From: Lumbricus rubellus
Lineage: Eukaryota; Annelida; Clitellata; Crassiclitellata; Lumbricidae
Length of the DNA stretch: 64,000 nt
Direction of reading: 5' to 3'
Assembly: GCA_945859605.1 (NCBI GenBank)
Contig: OX243815.1
Span: forward strand, 30,008,981-30,072,980
Shown here: positions 1 through 12,090 of the stretch, one piece after another
How the letters are laid out: every line of letters starts with the position of its first letter
How positions within the stretch are numbered: position 1 is the first letter of the stretch
Notes under the pieces: generated by a model
Seen by the model: the letters and a program-made list of their open reading frames with translations, nothing else
Databases searched by the model: none
Told to the model about the DNA's origin: nothing
Translations under genes and position numbers: made by a program

Positions 1-367
1 CATCCCATTGTGCCAGACTACTGAACAAAACTTTATCCAATTTAATGTTTTCAAATGTTAAATTTGGATAAATTACACTGACCATTCTTTCTGCATAAAT
101 AGTAGGCTACCGGTTATTTTATATGCCATTAAATTGTGTGTTTCTGTGGATCTTGATGTTAACAAACTTTGACTAAAACTAGAACCCCATCTCTAGTGTC
201 TTGGACTCGGACTCGAACATCTTTGGACTTTAGACACAGACCCAGAAAATGTTTGTTTTTGATCAAAATGTGTAAGTAATGCTAATCACGTGTCTTTACA
301 AAATTGTTCTATGTTAAGAATTTTTGTCGCAATTTAATATGACTTCCTAATTTTTTATGTAGTTTGG
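1..367. other. AT-rich non-coding stretch upstream of the first TLR fragment
   Basis: No convincing coding frame. No leucine-rich-repeat pattern can be read here, so the missing upstream LRR part of the TLR gene at 541-2472 is not directly adjacent. A short run of 'ggactcggactcg' type at about 203-217 resembles the tips of old DNA transposons, but no inverted partner was found. Confidence 0.6.
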
Positions 368-540
368 CAGTGAGTATTTTGTACTTAGTATTTTAAATAC
401 TTTTCCAAGCCAAGTATTTTATACTTGTATTTTAAATACTTTTGTAAAAAAGTATTTTTACTTGTATTTTAAATACTTTTAGGACCAAGTATTTCTACTT
501 ATACTCAAAATACTTTTTGAAAGTATTTTCCCCATCACTG
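368..540. mobile_element. Transposon-like repeat (hAT-type tips) abutting TLR coding sequence
   Basis: The stretch begins cagtgagtatttt and ends aaagtattttccccatcactg's last bases 'catcactg', so its tips form a short cagtg/cactg inverted pair. The inside is built of repeated 'aagtattttaaatact' units that are nearly self-complementary. This looks like a hAT-type MITE or the end of a larger element. I could not find an 8-bp target duplication (flanks tagtttgg and acagccaa differ), so it may be a truncated end. It stops exactly where LRR coding sequence begins. Confidence 0.5.
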
Positions 541-2472
541 ACAGCCAATCATCCAAAATTACGCTACTTAGATTTAACCGACAACGACATTGACATCTTA
601 CAAGATACAATGTTTCACAAAGTGGAATTGGAAGTGCTTTTGTTAGGCAATAATTGGTTGAAAGCCGTGGCCATGACATCTCTACCATTCAAAACTTGGA
701 GCCATCTTCAGCGCGTTGATTTTTCCAATAATTTGTTACTGGAGTGCGATTGCTCCATTGTTTGGTTTCGGCGATGGTTCAGAGATACGAAGGCAGTGAT
801 CGACAATTTAAACAATACTAATTGTTCGACACGAGGACGAGGTAAAAACATTGATATACTCTCAATATATCACCTGAAAAATCCAACGGACAAGGAATGT
901 TTCAGCGATGAGTCATACGTTTGTCTCGCAACAGTTTTTGCCGCAGTCGTTGTGATTTGCTTTATGTCGTCAACATCGTCTATGCTGTATAGCTTCCGAT
1001 GGAAAATAAAATATTATTATTTTCAACAAATGGTAAGTAGCCTACTCAATATTGTTTTGATGTGATTATTAACCAATTAAGTCATAAAATGACTTTCATA
1101 TTTGCGATTTAAGTCATAAAATACAAGATTTAGATCTGTTGTTTATTTTAAGTATAGGCCTAAACTTGGTTCTCTAAATGAAAACAGTTTTGACTTTGAA
1201 TAAAGGAAAGACAAGACAATGGAAGAGCAGAAGAGTCCGTTATAGTGTGTCTGCAACACTGTTCGCCTTAATGACGATACGCTTCTGCGTTCAGTAGCTG
1301 ATTTTTTTACCGATTTAAGTTCAATAAGAATTGATTTATCAAAATTAAAACTTATTTGATCAAGTTATGATCGTCGTTCTAAGTCCAGCAAAAATTGGAA
1401 CTTGTTTCAAGTTTTCATCACGTGATAACAGAAGGAACATAGATCAAGGTGTAGAAGCTCTTACACAGTAAGCTTACCAGTTGAGTTATTGTGCTATTGG
1501 AGGCGGGGTTAGCAAATAATGCGATTCTCTCTTGCAATTTTTCAATGCCATGACTAAATTCTTTTGGGCCAGAGACTTTTTGTAGCTGAGTTCAAATCAC
1601 TGTGTTTGTGGTCTGGTCTGAACTTAGAGTCTAATGTATGAGAGTCGTTAATGAAAGGTTGACAGACACTCTGTAATAATTATCAGCCGCTTTAGGAGAC
1701 CTACAATGTAGATATTCAATGCATTGTGGGCAAACATGCTATTATGACTGGATGTTGTTCCTTTTCGATTGTCTTTCTTTCATAAATTGAAAACTTCATT
1801 CAACTAGCAATCTACATGTATTTAACCGAGACATCGTCAGCCTTCTCGCCATTCGTGCTCGAAGAAGACGATTTCTGGGTTACACAATATTGCAGTTCCA
1901 CATAGGCTACTAATACATTCGTGCATTTTTTTCAGTTGCAATCAAAGAAAGTCAATGAAGTTATTGACTGCCGCCAATATCCATTCGACGCTTTTATCTG
2001 CTACAGTGATTTCGACAGATCATGGGTCGTTGAAGAGTTATGTTCGAAACTTGAAATTGGGTTTCATCAACGATTGTGCATTCGAGATCGAGATTGGTTA
2101 GTGGGACAAGACATAGTCGATAATGTGTTGGAAAGTATTGAGAACAGTCGAAAGACGGTGCTGATTGTGTCAAACACATTCGCTGTTTCTCATTGGCGAC
2201 ATTTTGAGATGACAATGGCGCAGACAAAGTTTTCTGAAGACGATTGTGACAGCCTGATTCTGGTGCTACTGGAGGAGATTGCCGACTGCAACATCAATCC
2301 AAGACTTCAGCTGCAGATGCAGAAGAAGACATACATTGAATGGACCGATAACCAAATCGGTCAGCAACTGTTCTGGGCTCAGTTGAAAGAAGCCCTTGGC
2401 AAAAACTCAAGCAGCCTAATTAATACAGTTCCTCCAAAAGAATTGTTTGCTTCACTAGTATCTGAATACTGA
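541..2472 (+). CDS. Toll-like receptor, 3' part (LRRs, LRRCT, TM, TIR)
   Basis: Two exons are readable: 541-1032 and 1936-2472. They join in phase 0 across an intron with gtaagt donor (1033) and tttttttcag acceptor (1933-1935). The first exon gives the last LRRs (pattern LRYLDLTDNDIDIL), an LRRCT with ECDC and the WFRRWF motif, a transmembrane segment at about 919-990, and a basic juxtamembrane stretch. The second exon is a full TIR domain: box 1 FDAFICYSDFD, box 2 RDWLVGQDIV, box 3 FWAQL, stop at 2470. Box 2 follows the Drosophila Toll pattern RDWLVG rather than the vertebrate RDxxPG. Known family role: pattern recognition or Toll signalling through MyD88-type adaptors. No start codon, signal peptide or N-terminal LRRs are visible; the paralogue at 11669 has them in the same exon, so this exon appears cut at 541. 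It may be a disrupted gene, or 'acag' at 541-544 may serve as a splice acceptor. Confidence 0.85.
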
Positions 2473-2548
2473 ATTAGACTCTTACTAATTACATTTTTCA
2501 TTTATGCCTAAACGGAAAACTTTTCAATATTAGTTATAATTTTATAAT

Positions 2549-2554
2549 AATAAA
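2549..2554 (+). promoter_or_regulatory. Candidate polyadenylation signal of first TLR gene
   Basis: AATAAA lies 77 bases after the TIR stop codon, in AT-rich sequence. The position fits a 3' UTR end. Confidence 0.45.
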
Positions 2555-4417
2555 TAATTAATGCAGCCACTAGCAGATATATAGGCAGTAGCCTAAAGTT
2601 TCTCTATCTCTGCAGGGACACAATTGTAGCTTTTGCTTCTCACTTTCTGAATGTAGACCAATTCGGTTTTACTTTCGTGAATTTGAATTCTATGACACAC
2701 TTATAATTGCTTCTGGATATGTCCTTGCATATTCAAATAATTTGTAGACAGTCACTATTGTGATATTAAGACCAACATGTGATACTCATGTGATATTCAA
2801 GCGCAGATAGAGATAGATATAAGATATCTATAGGCTATAATAATATAGATCTATTATATCCTTCTCCAAAATCGACTGCAGCGCCCTTCGTCGACGATGC
2901 GGGAAGTAAACTGCACGATGGGTATAAGACTCTGGACACGCAAAGGAAGGAAAGAAGGACGCCGATGGATTGAGGAAAGGTCACGCAGTGCACCAAACTC
3001 AATTCCATCTTCCCTTTCTACGTGATAAGGAACTTTTTCTTTTATGAAAAGTTGAAAACCGATACCTCTCCTGATTTCCGCGCTTTCTCCTTGTTTCCCT
3101 CCAAATTCTTTCAATAGTGGTTAACCGACTGGACTGTTAGTGTTAAGGTTATGGATTCCATTACCTGAGAGAGCAATGTTTAGAATTTGCGATTATTTTG
3201 CGGTTCATTTGTGCCTCTATCAAGCTCAGTTGTAATGAGCTTTATAATGTGCATGCCTATTTTTATGATGTCTAACTTTTCTCCTTGCTTAAACACTAAC
3301 AAATTTTGTGGATTATAGTAACATTTAACATCAACCGTTTATTTTGTAAAATGCGAGCGATTTACTTGCATTTGACTATAATTAGAAGGCTATGATGTGA
3401 ACCGCTAGCGACTTCATTTTCTTAGCCTCTGCATACCATGCAGGGTGTGGAGGAGGGGGGATTCCCACCAACAGTGTGCGGTCGGTGTACTCATTAATAG
3501 CTGAGTTTTCCATGGATGCAAGCAAGCAAAGCAGAAATCAGGAAACAAATTTCTTACTTAATTGAGGTGGGAATCTGAACCCATGCATGGGGCAGATATT
3601 TCGGTTGACGGTTCATGTAGCCATGGCATTGTTCACTATGAACTACTTTAAATCACCATGCTTATGTACCTCGTTCAGCAGCTTTTTTTGCAGACTCTGG
3701 ACCAGTCGATCTGGTGATCTCTCCAAATGGTCCCCTCACACATCATGAACCCTATAGCCGCCCTATAATAGGTCCTTGTGTCGCAAACCCTGTCTACGTA
3801 CACTTGAAACAGCGGGGTATGCTACCCACAGGTCTTTTCCCACGAAACCCACCGGCTGATGCATGGCAGTGATGGGTTGAGGCTAAGGACAAAGAACAGA
3901 GACCGGTTGCAGCAGCAGTGCAGCAGGGTATCAGATATACGATTCATTCTAAAACAGCAGCAACTGCGTGAGAGGCACCTTCCCCCATGCATAGGCAAAC
4001 ACTCATTACCCGCGTATATAAATATTATAAAGTATACGCCTATAAATAGAGACAACTGTGTAATGCCACACATGATCTATATATATATATATATATATTG
4101 CAAGTTTACAAATGTTATTTGTCTGTCAAATGTTCTTACAAAGTTGCTGTCTTCATCTCCTATCAAAGGCCACGCATGTCTGCCTCAGGCATATTAAACT
4201 TTTTGCCTCTCCTCCACCTCCCTCTGTGTATATCTTTCTCCATATATAGAAGGTCTATAATACGCCTTATCTGCATATGCCTATAGCACGGTCACCTAGA
4301 GTCCTATAGATAAAAGAAAGTGCACTATATACATATACAAGAATCTCTTGAGTATAGTTAGGCCTATACTCACTTAGTCTCACTAGGCCTAACTATACTA
4401 TAGTTAGGCCAGAGATC
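2555..4417. other. Intergenic DNA without recognisable gene
   Basis: No domain-bearing frame is seen. A minus-strand open frame at 2854-3114 has no recognisable domain. At about 3545-3640, minus strand, a tRNA-like B-box (GGGTTCAGATTCC) suggests a decayed tRNA-derived SINE. Short AT dinucleotide runs occur at about 4076-4100. Several TAGGCCTA palindromes lie near 4360-4390. Confidence 0.5.
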
Positions 4418-4612
4418 CTGCGTGGTCGAGTTGGTTGTAGCCCGCTCGCCGCGCCGGCGACCCGGGTTCGATTCCCGGTCAGAGATTAATTTCTCGGATC
4501 TTTACTGCGGGTGGCTCGGTCGCAATATAAACGTGGAGTGTGAGGTTGCACTCTGCCTCCGACACTAATCATCTTCGATTGAAACAGTGTCGTTAAGCCC
4601 GAATACAACAAT
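4418..4612 (+). mobile_element. tRNA-derived SINE
   Basis: The 5' part has a pol III A-box-like block (gcgtggtcgagttgg) and a perfect T-arm/B-box (ccgggttcgattcccgg). A unique body and a tail ending in cgaatacaacaa follow. No acceptor stem closes the tRNA fold, so I read this as a SINE head, not a functional tRNA gene. No second copy of this subfamily was noticed in the window. Confidence 0.7.
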
Positions 4613-6046
4613 ATAGTTAGGCCTATCCCCCTTTCACATCATGCCAATACAGCCCTATACCTCACTCTACTCTCCAGTCTATTTCGTTCTCTACTTCTTT
4701 CCCATATCTGTCTGTGTCCAGCTCATTCCTTAGCTGTCTAAGCATATCTGATATGTTTGCTTATCAAATTAAGTATATCATATCAATGTATAGACTATAT
4801 ATTTATATGTAGGCCTTTGGCATATATCATTATATGCATATATGAAAGCATATGCATTTTTCATGTGAACATTGTATACAAACCGCAGCACTTCACATTG
4901 GCCGCAAATGGGTATAGCGCTGGAATGCATACAACAAGAATCCAAGTCATCGTTGTTTTGGTAAATTATACCATGTTAAGAATCATCGGCGAATATAAAT
5001 TACTGTGTTAATCAGAATTGTCTACGCCTCTATAATAGAGTCTATATACGGTTGAACAGTCTGGTATGGTAAGGATGTGGATTTATTAAGAAACGCTGGC
5101 AACAACCTCATTTGTAATGCACACTGTTGAAACATATATGACGTGCCAAAGGTGACTTTTCCATGGGAAAATGTCACGTGTTCGTTCAGTTGACAGTTGA
5201 AAATCTATTGCGTGAACAAACGGAGTTCTGTAAATGTGTATGCAAGTAGGCTTTAGTACAAAAGAGTAGACCTCTGTATGTATAGACCTACGGCCACGGT
5301 AAGAATTTCCGGTGGTTTGGGGGTTTCAACCCCCCCAGTCTTTCTTAGAACCATTAGCCTATATAGCAAAGTCTGTTTTTCACACCCAAATTCTAAGTCT
5401 CCAGTCTATATTTCCACAATTCTCACACTTTATTCATGCATTCATTCCGAAAACTTATATAGCGCCCCTTCAAGAAGGCTACTCAGAGGCGCTCAAATAT
5501 ACTGCATTCGTGCGCGCTATACCACACAGTTTAATAAAGCGATCAGCGCTCACATGACCGTAGACTATAGGTTTATAAATTGTGGCTAAAACACCGATGC
5601 ATCAGCCTTTGAAATAAATTTATATTTTAAGAGGATGACTCAGTCTAATATGGCAACTTCTAGTCTTCTACAAAACGTTTGCTTAAGTCAATTGGGCCAA
5701 AAGGTTTATTTCGCACAGATCATGTCTATAAGGACACATTCCGTATTTAATCTCGACGTCACATTCCACATCGATGAGCTTCTTAAATCGGAGAAACTAG
5801 ATCTAGGTTTCCAGTATATAATGTTATATGAAGGCCTATGCAGGGACAATGCAACAATATAAAAAATGCCATAGAACCTATACGCATATCGACAACTTGG
5901 GCTCGGTTTCATCGATATATCTCTTTTTGGAAAGAGCTATACCCAAACTTTTGCAGTCTTGAATAAAAGAGTTAATTTGCGAAGCCATTGCCGCTAGGTG
6001 ATCCATTTCGTCAGAGGATCTCATCGGGTTATAATACTTATATATA
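4613..6046. other. Intergenic DNA with SINE/LINE tail remnant
   Basis: At about 5455-5540 the sequence tatagcgccccttcaag...ctcagaggcgctc matches, on the minus strand, the 3' tail of the SINE/L2 families seen at 44721, 50958 and 62730. Otherwise no gene was recognised; the open frames here are short and domain-free. Confidence 0.5.
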
Positions 6047-7056
6047 CACCGTGGTTCAAAAAAAACTAAGCCAAATTGTTTTGCAGATATCTCAAATACC
6101 TGATGACATACCAAGCTAATATTTTCCAAATATTTAGAGAAGTGGACCAAGAATATGATTCAAAAATATCATGAGACAAAGTTGAACGGTTAAAAAGATA
6201 TGAATTTTTAAACTTCATATGCCGAAAATTCAGTTTACAAGCAATTTTCTGTCAGGTTCAATAAAATGTTCTCTTATATCTCTAATGCCTGATGATTAAT
6301 CATTCTAAAATTTTCCAGATATGTAGAGAATTGAGCTAACAACATGATTACAACAGTATGGTTTATTATTTAATTAATTAAGATGCTCAAAATGTCCTCC
6401 TGCTTGCACGCAAGCCTGGAAGCGCTGGCGCCATGCATTACGCAACAGCATCGTCGATTATCCTCTGGTCCAGGCCTTCCCACACTTCCAACAAGCGCTG
6501 GTTGCTTCAGATCGTTTATATCATGGATTGTTGTTTGGTAGATTCGGTCTTACATCACGCTCCACACTTTATAATTAATTAATTTTACTTCATCATCCCT
6601 GAAGACCAAAATTTGGAACTATCAAGCATCGAAACCGCAACGAACACCGTAACAGACTTGCTGAAAACAGACATTTCTGGAGATCAAGTTTAAATATTCA
6701 TATCTTTCTATCCGTTCAAATTTATGACATGATATTTTGGAATCCTATTCTTGGTTCAATCCTCTAAATATCTGGAAAATTTTGGTATGATTAATTATCA
6801 GGCATTGGAGATACAAGAAAACCAGTTTAGCTTACTTTTTACTGAATCTGGCAGAAAATTGCTTGTAAACTGCAATTTTGGCATATGAAGTTGAAAGATT
6901 CATATCTTTTTATCCGTTCAATTTTATCTCTTGAAATTTCGGAATCATATTCTTGGTCCACTTCTCTAAATAATTGGAAAATTTTAGCGTGATATGTTAT
7001 CAGGCATCAGAGATATATGAAAAACAATTTGGCTTAGTTTTTTTTGAACCACGGTG
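6047..7056 (-). mobile_element. Tc1/mariner-type element A with very long inverted arms
   Basis: The ends read caccgtggttcaaaaaaaac and its complement, each flanked by TA. The arms stay complementary for roughly 290 bases, and each arm holds two diverged direct copies of one sub-unit (with 'gcctgatga' and 'attttcca' blocks). Between the arms, minus strand (about 6370-6520), lies a transposase C-terminus remnant: pieces readable as LDQRIIDDAVA and, in a shifted frame, FQACVQAGGHFEHLN before a stop. That is the usual end of IS630/Tc1/mariner-related DDE transposases. The element is non-autonomous and decayed. Confidence 0.8.
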
Positions 7057-7330
7057 TAGACTAATATAGTATGTTTGTGTAACAGTGTAAGCAAGATGAA
7101 ACAGATGAGACTTAATTAATCTTGGACTCGAGTGACATACAAGACTGAATGCATCATGGGAGTAGACGCAAAGAATGATGAATGATCCGGTAATTGGATA
7201 ATAAATAATCTTACGAAGAGATATTGGAGTTCGACCAAATAACTAGATCTAAAATGATAATGGTGTTCATGGTGTTCATTCATCCTCGTCTCTATCACCG
7301 CCACACTGTCAAGAATTCATCTATCCGAAA

Positions 7331-7381
7331 TGATGTAGATGATGACGACGATGACGATGATGATGATGTTGAGTTGATAAC

Positions 7382-7412
<31 letters not shown>

Positions 7413-7437
7413 ATGATGATGATGATAACGATGATGG

Positions 7438-7488
<51 letters not shown>

Positions 7489-7512
7489 TGGTGGTGATGA
7501 TGATGATGATCA
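7331..7512. repeat. GAT/GGT trinucleotide array
   Basis: An imperfect array of gat and ggt triplets gives spurious acidic or Met/Val-rich frames on both strands. It is a microsatellite, not a gene. Confidence 0.9.
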
Positions 7513-9740
7513 AAATTCGAATACTCGATATGTCATTAACTATGTCTTGACATAATTTTATCTTGGCATCTTTGGCAGTAAATCATATGAAACTCTGTTT
7601 GTGTTACACAGTGTTATGGATGATGTCTGCTTTTATTTTCGTTGGCACACGCGGAAGAGCAAGGGTTGAGCGGTTGAAGGGTTTTATTACAGTCATTAAG
7701 TCTAATATGGCATCTGCGTATGAGGATCAAACTCCGTGATCCATGGCTAAAATGACATCCCAGTGATTTATGACTTTTGATGGCATCGAGGTGTTGATAA
7801 GGCCGGATCTCCTGCGTGGGGTTAGGCACTGCGGGGAGGAACTGTGAGACCGGACAGATCTTTGTTTCTCTTCCAAATACGTTTGGCTCCCTTTCAGGAA
7901 TCATGAAAAGAAGGGACAAAGGATTGCGGATTTCAGCTTTTTGTCTTGAATGCTGGGGAGTTGGAAAACAAGCTTAATTGAATGGGAACATAACCTGGCA
8001 GGAAAATGGGAAGCAGCTAGGGCCTACGTGTAGTTTACTGCAGGATCATCATAGACGTAAAGCAAAAAGAGCACCCATATGTTGCTGGTTAAACATGGAA
8101 TTGAAAAGCCAAAGCGCTCCGTGTGATATGATCATGAGATGTGATATATTAGTCTACTCCAGATCGAAATGGATAAAATCCTGCTGATAGCGAGATCACC
8201 CTGAAAGATTAACGAGACTCTTTCTTACGCAAAAGACAATGATTCAAAACTGATTTAAATGAAAATAGAAAACTGATTTAAATGAAAATATATAATAATT
8301 AATTAATTCATCTTTGTTTGCATCAACTTCTTTTGTTATATAATAAAATATTATTATATACAGTCAAATATACAGAAAGCACACAGAATCATAGGTTTAA
8401 AAACTTTGAAATTACACATTTGAAGGCCGAACCCGCAAACCCAAATAACACGTCCAACGTCGTCCATGCTTGCCTATTTTCAATGCCTAATTACGGACCA
8501 CAAGAGGATGAATGAGTTGGACTGTATGCGGCACTGATTGACTGGAATGAACACAATCTGCTTGTGAGTAGGCCTACAGTGCTATTTAATATTAGATATG
8601 GTATATTCAAGTGAATTTTTGCCATGATTTTTGGTGCTTTGCTGGTGGTGCACGCATGATTTAAATAGCACCACAAATATGAGCTTATCATTCCATAAAT
8701 AACACCAATCGCTCAAATCAAACAATCAAAATATTTTATTTTCCGTGCCAAAAATAGAAAATAAATCAGTACTATGAATTATTTGAAACACAACAAAGAA
8801 GACCCTAAAGGGCCTAAAGGGACAAAGAAATCCATCTAATTAGGGAGTGGGAAAACAATGAAATTGTTAAATGTCAATAGATGGTGGCCTTAACTATAAT
8901 AGTACCGGTAGAATATAGCATGATGTAGACACACACTGACAAAGCAAAAACAGAAAAGAGATAGCCTGAACTGAAACCAGGAAAAACTCCAAAAAAGTAA
9001 TATTATAATTTTATACAGCGGTGACAGATTATTAATTAGGCCTAATTGCGCGTGCAGACACACACACACAAATACAAATCGATACATGTGTTGCCTTTTT
9101 AGATATTCCAGTTGACACAAGTTTGGCAATTAGTATTAGAAAACTCACCGATAGCCGTTATAAGCAGAACAAAACTGAAGGATGCCGTCAAGGTTCTCAG
9201 TGAAAAAATTCTTCCGCAATCCATCTTTTCCAGTCTCTCTTTATTTTCTGCTATGGTCCACAATATATCGACAGAGTCAACGTCCGTAAAGAAAGAACAA
9301 AATATCTATCGAGATATAGATGCTCGTAAGTGACTCAAGTGACTCAATGAGTCAGTGGCTCTTCCGCCACAGACACCCTATAATATATATGCACTAAAGC
9401 TCACAGAGTCATCGACGTATAGGCCTATACGTTGATGCACAGAGTATATACACGCGTGTAGAGTCATCAGCAAGGAATCAGAGGCCCGCCAGAAATCTCT
9501 CATGATCTGATAATTATCCAGAGGTCCTTGTATAAAACAAGTTGCCTCAAGATTTACGGGCGTTCTGCCTCCGAGGGTAACAGCTTAATTGTCTGACGCA
9601 TCTGTGATCGTGTAAACACTGTTGTCAATCTCAGCCTAGCTGAGGCAGGACCGACCCCAACAGTTTACGATATAGCTGACCGCGCGCAACAACCATTTGT
9701 AGGCGTGTAAGCCTTGTAAGGAGGACACGCGGCTTCAATT
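7513..9740. other. Intergenic DNA, nothing recognised
   Basis: No domain-bearing frame, RNA gene or clean repeat boundary was seen. The open frames at 7614-7919 (-), 7978-8187 (+), 8491-8691 (-) and 9112-9333 (+) are short with no known motif. Small AT-rich duplications occur near 8260-8300. Confidence 0.5.
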
Positions 9741-9804
<64 letters not shown>

Positions 9805-9822
9805 TCACACACACACACACAG
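9741..9822. repeat. (AC)n microsatellite
   Basis: An almost pure AC dinucleotide run of about 80 bases with one short TCACTC interruption near 9801. Confidence 0.95.
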
Positions 9823-11064
9823 CAGCTGTCAGATTGGGATAGAAAACGGATCTACGCAGTGCCACGCCTGCTAATACTGTAAGCGTTGGATCATTGTAAT
9901 GGGAAAGGATGGCACAATTTGGAACCGCAACAGACCACGGTCGTAGGCCATAATCCCAGACCCTTATAATAAAGATCTTTTGGTGGGCTTTTTAAAGAGG
10001 CTCCATGTGATTTCATACTATCAGCGAACAGGGTTGACACCACTCGGTCGTTAAGGGAACACCGTGTATAAGCTTAACCTACATTTATTTTTTTATCGCT
10101 CTCAAGAGTGGTTTTCTCAGCACTATTTGATTGGTTTTTCTCAGGTTCCAAACTAGGAGAGTTAAAAGGTTTTGTGCCATTCTATTAGGGCTGCATGCCG
10201 ACTTCGATTTTGCAATTCCGGGACGCCCGCAGCCACACGATAATTATACCATTTCCAATTTACCTCTTTATGTGCATGTCACATGCATGTAACCTATGGC
10301 ATCGAATGTTTCGTCGGCATAATGTAGTTTTATATTCCAGCAGTCTACAGAAGATATAGGGCAATTGCAGTCAAATCATCAAAAGACAATTGACCTTCAT
10401 ATGAAATTTAAATCAAGGAAGAAAAGTTGTACTGAATTCCTGCAGGGTAACCAGGTTGATGGGCGCGGCATGGGTGATATTCATTTCAGCAATTATACAT
10501 TGCTTAAATATTAGGCCTAATAGATTTCAGAAGTCATTTATTCAGTCTTCGACGAGAGAGTAGAAGTAGAAGCTTAAGTTGCTTAAACATAATTTTATGT
10601 TGACCTACTTCAGGCTGAGTTGATAACAAAAAGTCGGACAACACTGTGCGATTGCAGGCACACATAATATCTACTCACTTACTTATTGCATTTGAGATGA
10701 AGTCTTCAAATTTTTATTTTACAAACATCTTACACTCGGTTGCTACTATAATAATTTGTAACCAACGTATAGGCCCTACGTGTCTTTCGCCTCTTTCGCT
10801 CGTAGCCTACCACCAGTTCTCATTTCACTGAAACTTTGCGTAAAAAGCCTATATATAGATTGCATTCGTTTTTGCGAAAGTTCCCTTTCACAGACTATAG
10901 ATTTGTTATCATACAATTGCTATTGTTAGACAATCGGTCGATGATAATGCTCCAAAAAGCGTTGGTAACGGGAACAACTGATGCTTAGGAAACAAAGATA
11001 ACGAAATGTGAAGTTTTGAAGACTTCAAACCCAGTACCACATTTTTCTGTCAGACCTGTGCGTA
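9823..11064. other. Intergenic DNA, nothing recognised
   Basis: No gene, RNA or clear repeat was identified. It ends at the GAAT array. Confidence 0.5.
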
Positions 11065-11213
11065 ATGAATGAATGAATGAATGAATGAATGAATGAATGA
11101 ATGAATGAATGAATGAATGAATGAATGAATGAATGAATGAATGAATGAATGAATGAATGAATGAATTAATGAATGAATGAATAAATGAATGAATGAATGA
11201 ATGAATGAATGAA
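11065..11213. repeat. (GAAT)n tetranucleotide array
   Basis: About 37 units of gaat/atga with two single-base variants (gaatta, aataaat). The same unit follows an L2/SINE-type tail at 62788-62802, so this array may have grown from a retroposon 3' end. Confidence 0.9.
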
Positions 11214-11994
11214 AATAATATAATACAATATATTAATTACACAGAGTCACAGACATAGGCCTACATAGCCTATTATAGATCTATATTATATATATAAATC
11301 TGTGTGTGTGTGTGTGTGTGTGCTTATCTAATTCGCAGCTTATACCTAACACAAATCTTGTTTGTTAGGCCTATGAGTCATTGCTGAGTTAGCCTGGCTT
11401 GCAGTGTGCATGGCAGCTGCTTGTAAAGTTGCCTAATTATATTTCCACTTCCTTTTTACGGCTTGACGCGATGACGTGTGAAATAAGCACAATTAGCCAA
11501 CTGGCGACAGTAACACCGAGTAACAAAGGAAAAGCTCTGAAAACCGAGCAGGCCCAATTATAATATAGCGCAAGTCTATCATCGTACACAGATGGTATGG
11601 TGTATACATAGACGCATACTATTATAGCAATGTGGCATTGTAGCTAAAATTATTATTTCACTCGTAAAATGGCAATGAAACCTATAGTTACTATTGCCTT
11701 GTTCTTCATAACTGCCACAGCTATTGTTTTGCCGGATGTTTTGTATAATTCAAACAATGGAAGACCGACAAACAATACAGGTGATACAGGTGGTTCGTCT
11801 TGTTGGCGCAGTTGTAAAGTACATCTACTGAGTGTTGACTGTAGCCGACAGAAATGCACGAGTGTTCCGTTGGAGGTCAACAGTGCAACAACGAAATTGA
11901 TCATGAACGGAAATGATTTAAGAAGCATCTCAGGTGGTAAATTATTTTGAATGCTTTCGTATTATCTGAAAACGAATATGTATTTTGTATATGC

Positions 11995-12080
11995 ACGTGT
12001 TATAGTGCCCCTTAATTCAAGCTCTCACTATACTCATAGGCGCTCCGGAAAGCAGAGCGGACACTGCATCGGAGTTTCCA
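11995..12080 (-). mobile_element. SINE 3' fragment in TLR intron 1
   Basis: ttatagtgccccttaa...ataggcgctccgg...gcatcggagtttc matches the tail and body of the minus-strand SINE at 50958-51165. It stops beside mariner element B, which may have inserted into or next to it. Confidence 0.65.
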
Positions 12081-12090
12081 CACATATATA

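Noticed and set aside
517..540. Extension of the first TLR frame upstream of 541 as coding
   Set aside because: The frame there begins at a TTG inside the repeat; there is no ATG and no LRR pattern.
2854..3114. Minus-strand open frame of 86 codons
   Set aside because: No domain, no splice partners, and no neighbouring exons.
4427..4495. Functional tRNA gene
   Set aside because: Good B-box and T-arm but no acceptor stem pairing, and a long SINE-like body follows.
7614..7919. Minus-strand 101-codon gene
   Set aside because: No known motif, signal peptide or splice context; the length is expected by chance in this much DNA.
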